Assembly (NCBI RefSeq): GCF_024652905.1
Contig: NZ_CP102428.1
Location: 4,572,001 to 4,636,000 of the forward strand
From: Pseudomonas oryzihabitans
GTDB taxonomy: Bacteria; Pseudomonadota; Gammaproteobacteria; Pseudomonadales; Pseudomonadaceae
Direction: 5' to 3'
Length of the DNA: 64,000 bases
Numbering within the stretch: position 1 is the stretch's first letter; each line of letters begins with the position of its first letter. Shown piece by piece: positions 63,239 to 64,000 of this stretch. Below the pieces are notes generated by a model, which searched no databases, was not told the DNA's origin, and was given only the letters and a program-made list of their open reading frames with translations. Position numbers and translations under genes: made by a program.

Positions 63239-64000
63239 TTACACGGTGTGCAGGTACCAGTTGTACTCGAGGTCGGAGATGGAGTGCTCGAACTCCTCCA
63301 GCTCGTGCTCCTTGCAGGCGACGAAGATGTCGATGTACTTCGGATCGATGTACTCCGCCATCACCGAGCTGTCGTCCAGGTAGCGCAAGGCATCGCGCAG
63401 GTTGTTCGGCAGGCTCTGCTCGTGCTGCTCGTAGGAGTTGCCCTCGGTGACCGGGCCGGGCTCGATCTGCCGGGTCAGGCCGTGGTGTACCCCGGCCAGG
63501 ACGCCGGCTAGCAGCAGGTAGGGGTTGGCGTCGGCGCCAGCCACTCGATGCTCGATGCGGTGTGCCTCCGGCGTACCGGTGGGGACGCGCAGGGCGGTGG
63601 TGCGGTTGTCCAGGCCCCAGCTCGGGGCATTGGGCACGAAGAACTGCGAGCCGAAGCGCCGATAGCTGTTCACGTTGGGACAGAGAAAGGCCATGCAGGC
63701 GGGTAGGGTCTCGAGCACACCGCCGATGGCATGACGCAATGCGGCGTTCTGCTCGGGATCCTCGCCGGCGAAGATGTTGCGACCTTCCTTGTCCAGCAGG
63801 GAGATGTGCACGTGCAGACCATTGCCCGCCTGGCCCGGATAGGGCTTGGCCATGAAGGTGGTGTCCATCTCATGGTCGTAGGCGACGTTCTTGATCAGGC
63901 GCTTGAGCAGTACGGCGTAGTCGCAGGCCTTGATCGGATCGGCGACGTGATTGAGGTTGACCTCGAATTGCGCTGGCGCCGATTCGGCGACGATGGCGTC
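63239..64000 (-). CDS. Glutamine synthetase family protein, C-terminal part (probably gamma-glutamylputrescine synthetase)
   Basis: The frame is open to the window end, so only the last ~253 residues are seen. They hold the glutamine-synthetase catalytic core: FEVNLNHVADPIKACDYAVLLKRLIKNVAYDHEM, then FMAKPYPGQAGNGLHVHISLLDKEG (ATP/glutamate site), RRFGSQFFVPNAPSWGLDNRTTALRVPTGT, and RIEHRVAGADANPYLLLAGVLAGVHHGL. It ends with EHSISDLEYNWYLHTV. This closing differs from GlnA and matches the PuuA/SpuB-type gamma-glutamyl-polyamine ligases of Pseudomonas. It and aguA are on the same strand with 139 bp between, fitting agmatine/putrescine catabolism to GABA. Confidence 0.88.
   Translation of the reverse strand, partial: DAIVAESAPAQFEVNLNHVADPIKACDYAVLLKRLIKNVAYDHEMDTTFMAKPYPGQAGNGLHVHISLLDKEGRNIFAGEDPEQNAALRHAIGGVLETLPACMAFLCPNVNSYRRFGSQFFVPNAPSWGLDNRTTALRVPTGTPEAHRIEHRVAGADANPYLLLAGVLAGVHHGLTRQIEPGPVTEGNSYEQHEQSLPNNLRDALRYLDDSSVMAEYIDPKYIDIFVACKEHELEEFEHSISDLEYNWYLHTV

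Noticed and set aside
1-64000. CRISPR arrays, insertion sequences, prophage genes and toxin-antitoxin pairs
   Set aside because: No regularly spaced short repeats with unique spacers, no transposase or phage structural motifs, and no small toxin/antitoxin gene pair could be recognised on either strand.

Overview
The window is 64 kb of G+C-rich, gene-dense chromosome from a gamma-proteobacterium, almost certainly a Pseudomonas. The support is an OprD-family porin, the oscA-sbp-cysTWA order, gabD/gabT, an agmatine deiminase next to a putrescine-type glutamine synthetase, pstSCAB behind a Pho box, and REP-like intergenic repeats. The P. oryzihabitans/P. psychrotolerans group would fit, but that is only an impression. 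No rRNA genes, CRISPR arrays, insertion sequences or prophages are visible.

Layout. 1-1.1 kb: the end of a TetR-type regulator, a very small acidic gene, and a tandem array of about 172-bp repeats. 1.1-5.4 kb: small-molecule metabolism (FAH-family hydrolase with an SDR partner, PhzF-like isomerase, class II aldolase-like protein) and a possible gene remnant. 5.5-9.6 kb: a PAS hybrid histidine kinase, a single-helix mini-protein just after it, and an MFS carrier. 9.6-15.4 kb: a short LeuA-like enzyme, a coupled MarR/AraC regulator pair facing a CynX/NimT-type exporter across a palindromic operator, and a QseBC/PmrAB-like two-component system. 15.4-20.7 kb: a His-rich zinc/cadmium CDF exporter behind a MerR-type operator, a membrane sulfatase-family protein, cytochrome b561, a propeller-like protein, and mntP behind a manganese riboswitch. 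21-26.5 kb: the Pho-box-controlled pst phosphate importer and an outer-membrane porin. 26.6-39.2 kb: DNA repair (AAG glycosylase), GH15 glycosidase, stress-type SDR, a chemoreceptor, two dehydrogenase-like proteins, a DUF4214/Ig-like protein, a PQQ-type sugar dehydrogenase, and a guanidinium exporter (SugE/Gdx) behind a guanidine-II riboswitch.

39.4-46.9 kb: a genomic island inserted in the 3' end of tRNA-Arg(CCG). It carries a complete, overlapping hsdM-hsdS-hsdR type I restriction-modification operon of visibly lower G+C, is bounded by ~108-bp direct repeats, and has no integrase. 47-53 kb: gabD and gabT for GABA catabolism, a receiver-like/HDOD protein, and a chemoreceptor with a C-terminal sensor region. 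53-58.7 kb: the sulfate import operon (oscA-sbp-cysT-cysW-cysA, minus strand) divergent from a fatty acid desaturase. 58.7-64 kb: a PAS-GGDEF diguanylate cyclase, an 800-bp gap, an OprD-type porin, agmatine deiminase and the C-terminal part of a glutamine-synthetase-family protein.

Recurring themes are nutrient uptake under scarcity (phosphate, sulfate), metal and toxic-cation export under RNA or MerR control (Mn, Zn/Cd, guanidinium), and polyamine/GABA turnover (aguA, glutamylputrescine-type synthetase, gabTD). The least explained pieces are the integrase-less restriction island with phased short repeats at its edge, the intergenic repeat array, the structured-looking stretch at 15.4-15.6 kb, the truncated LeuA-like enzyme, the pseudo-receiver/HDOD protein and the mini-protein after the hybrid kinase.
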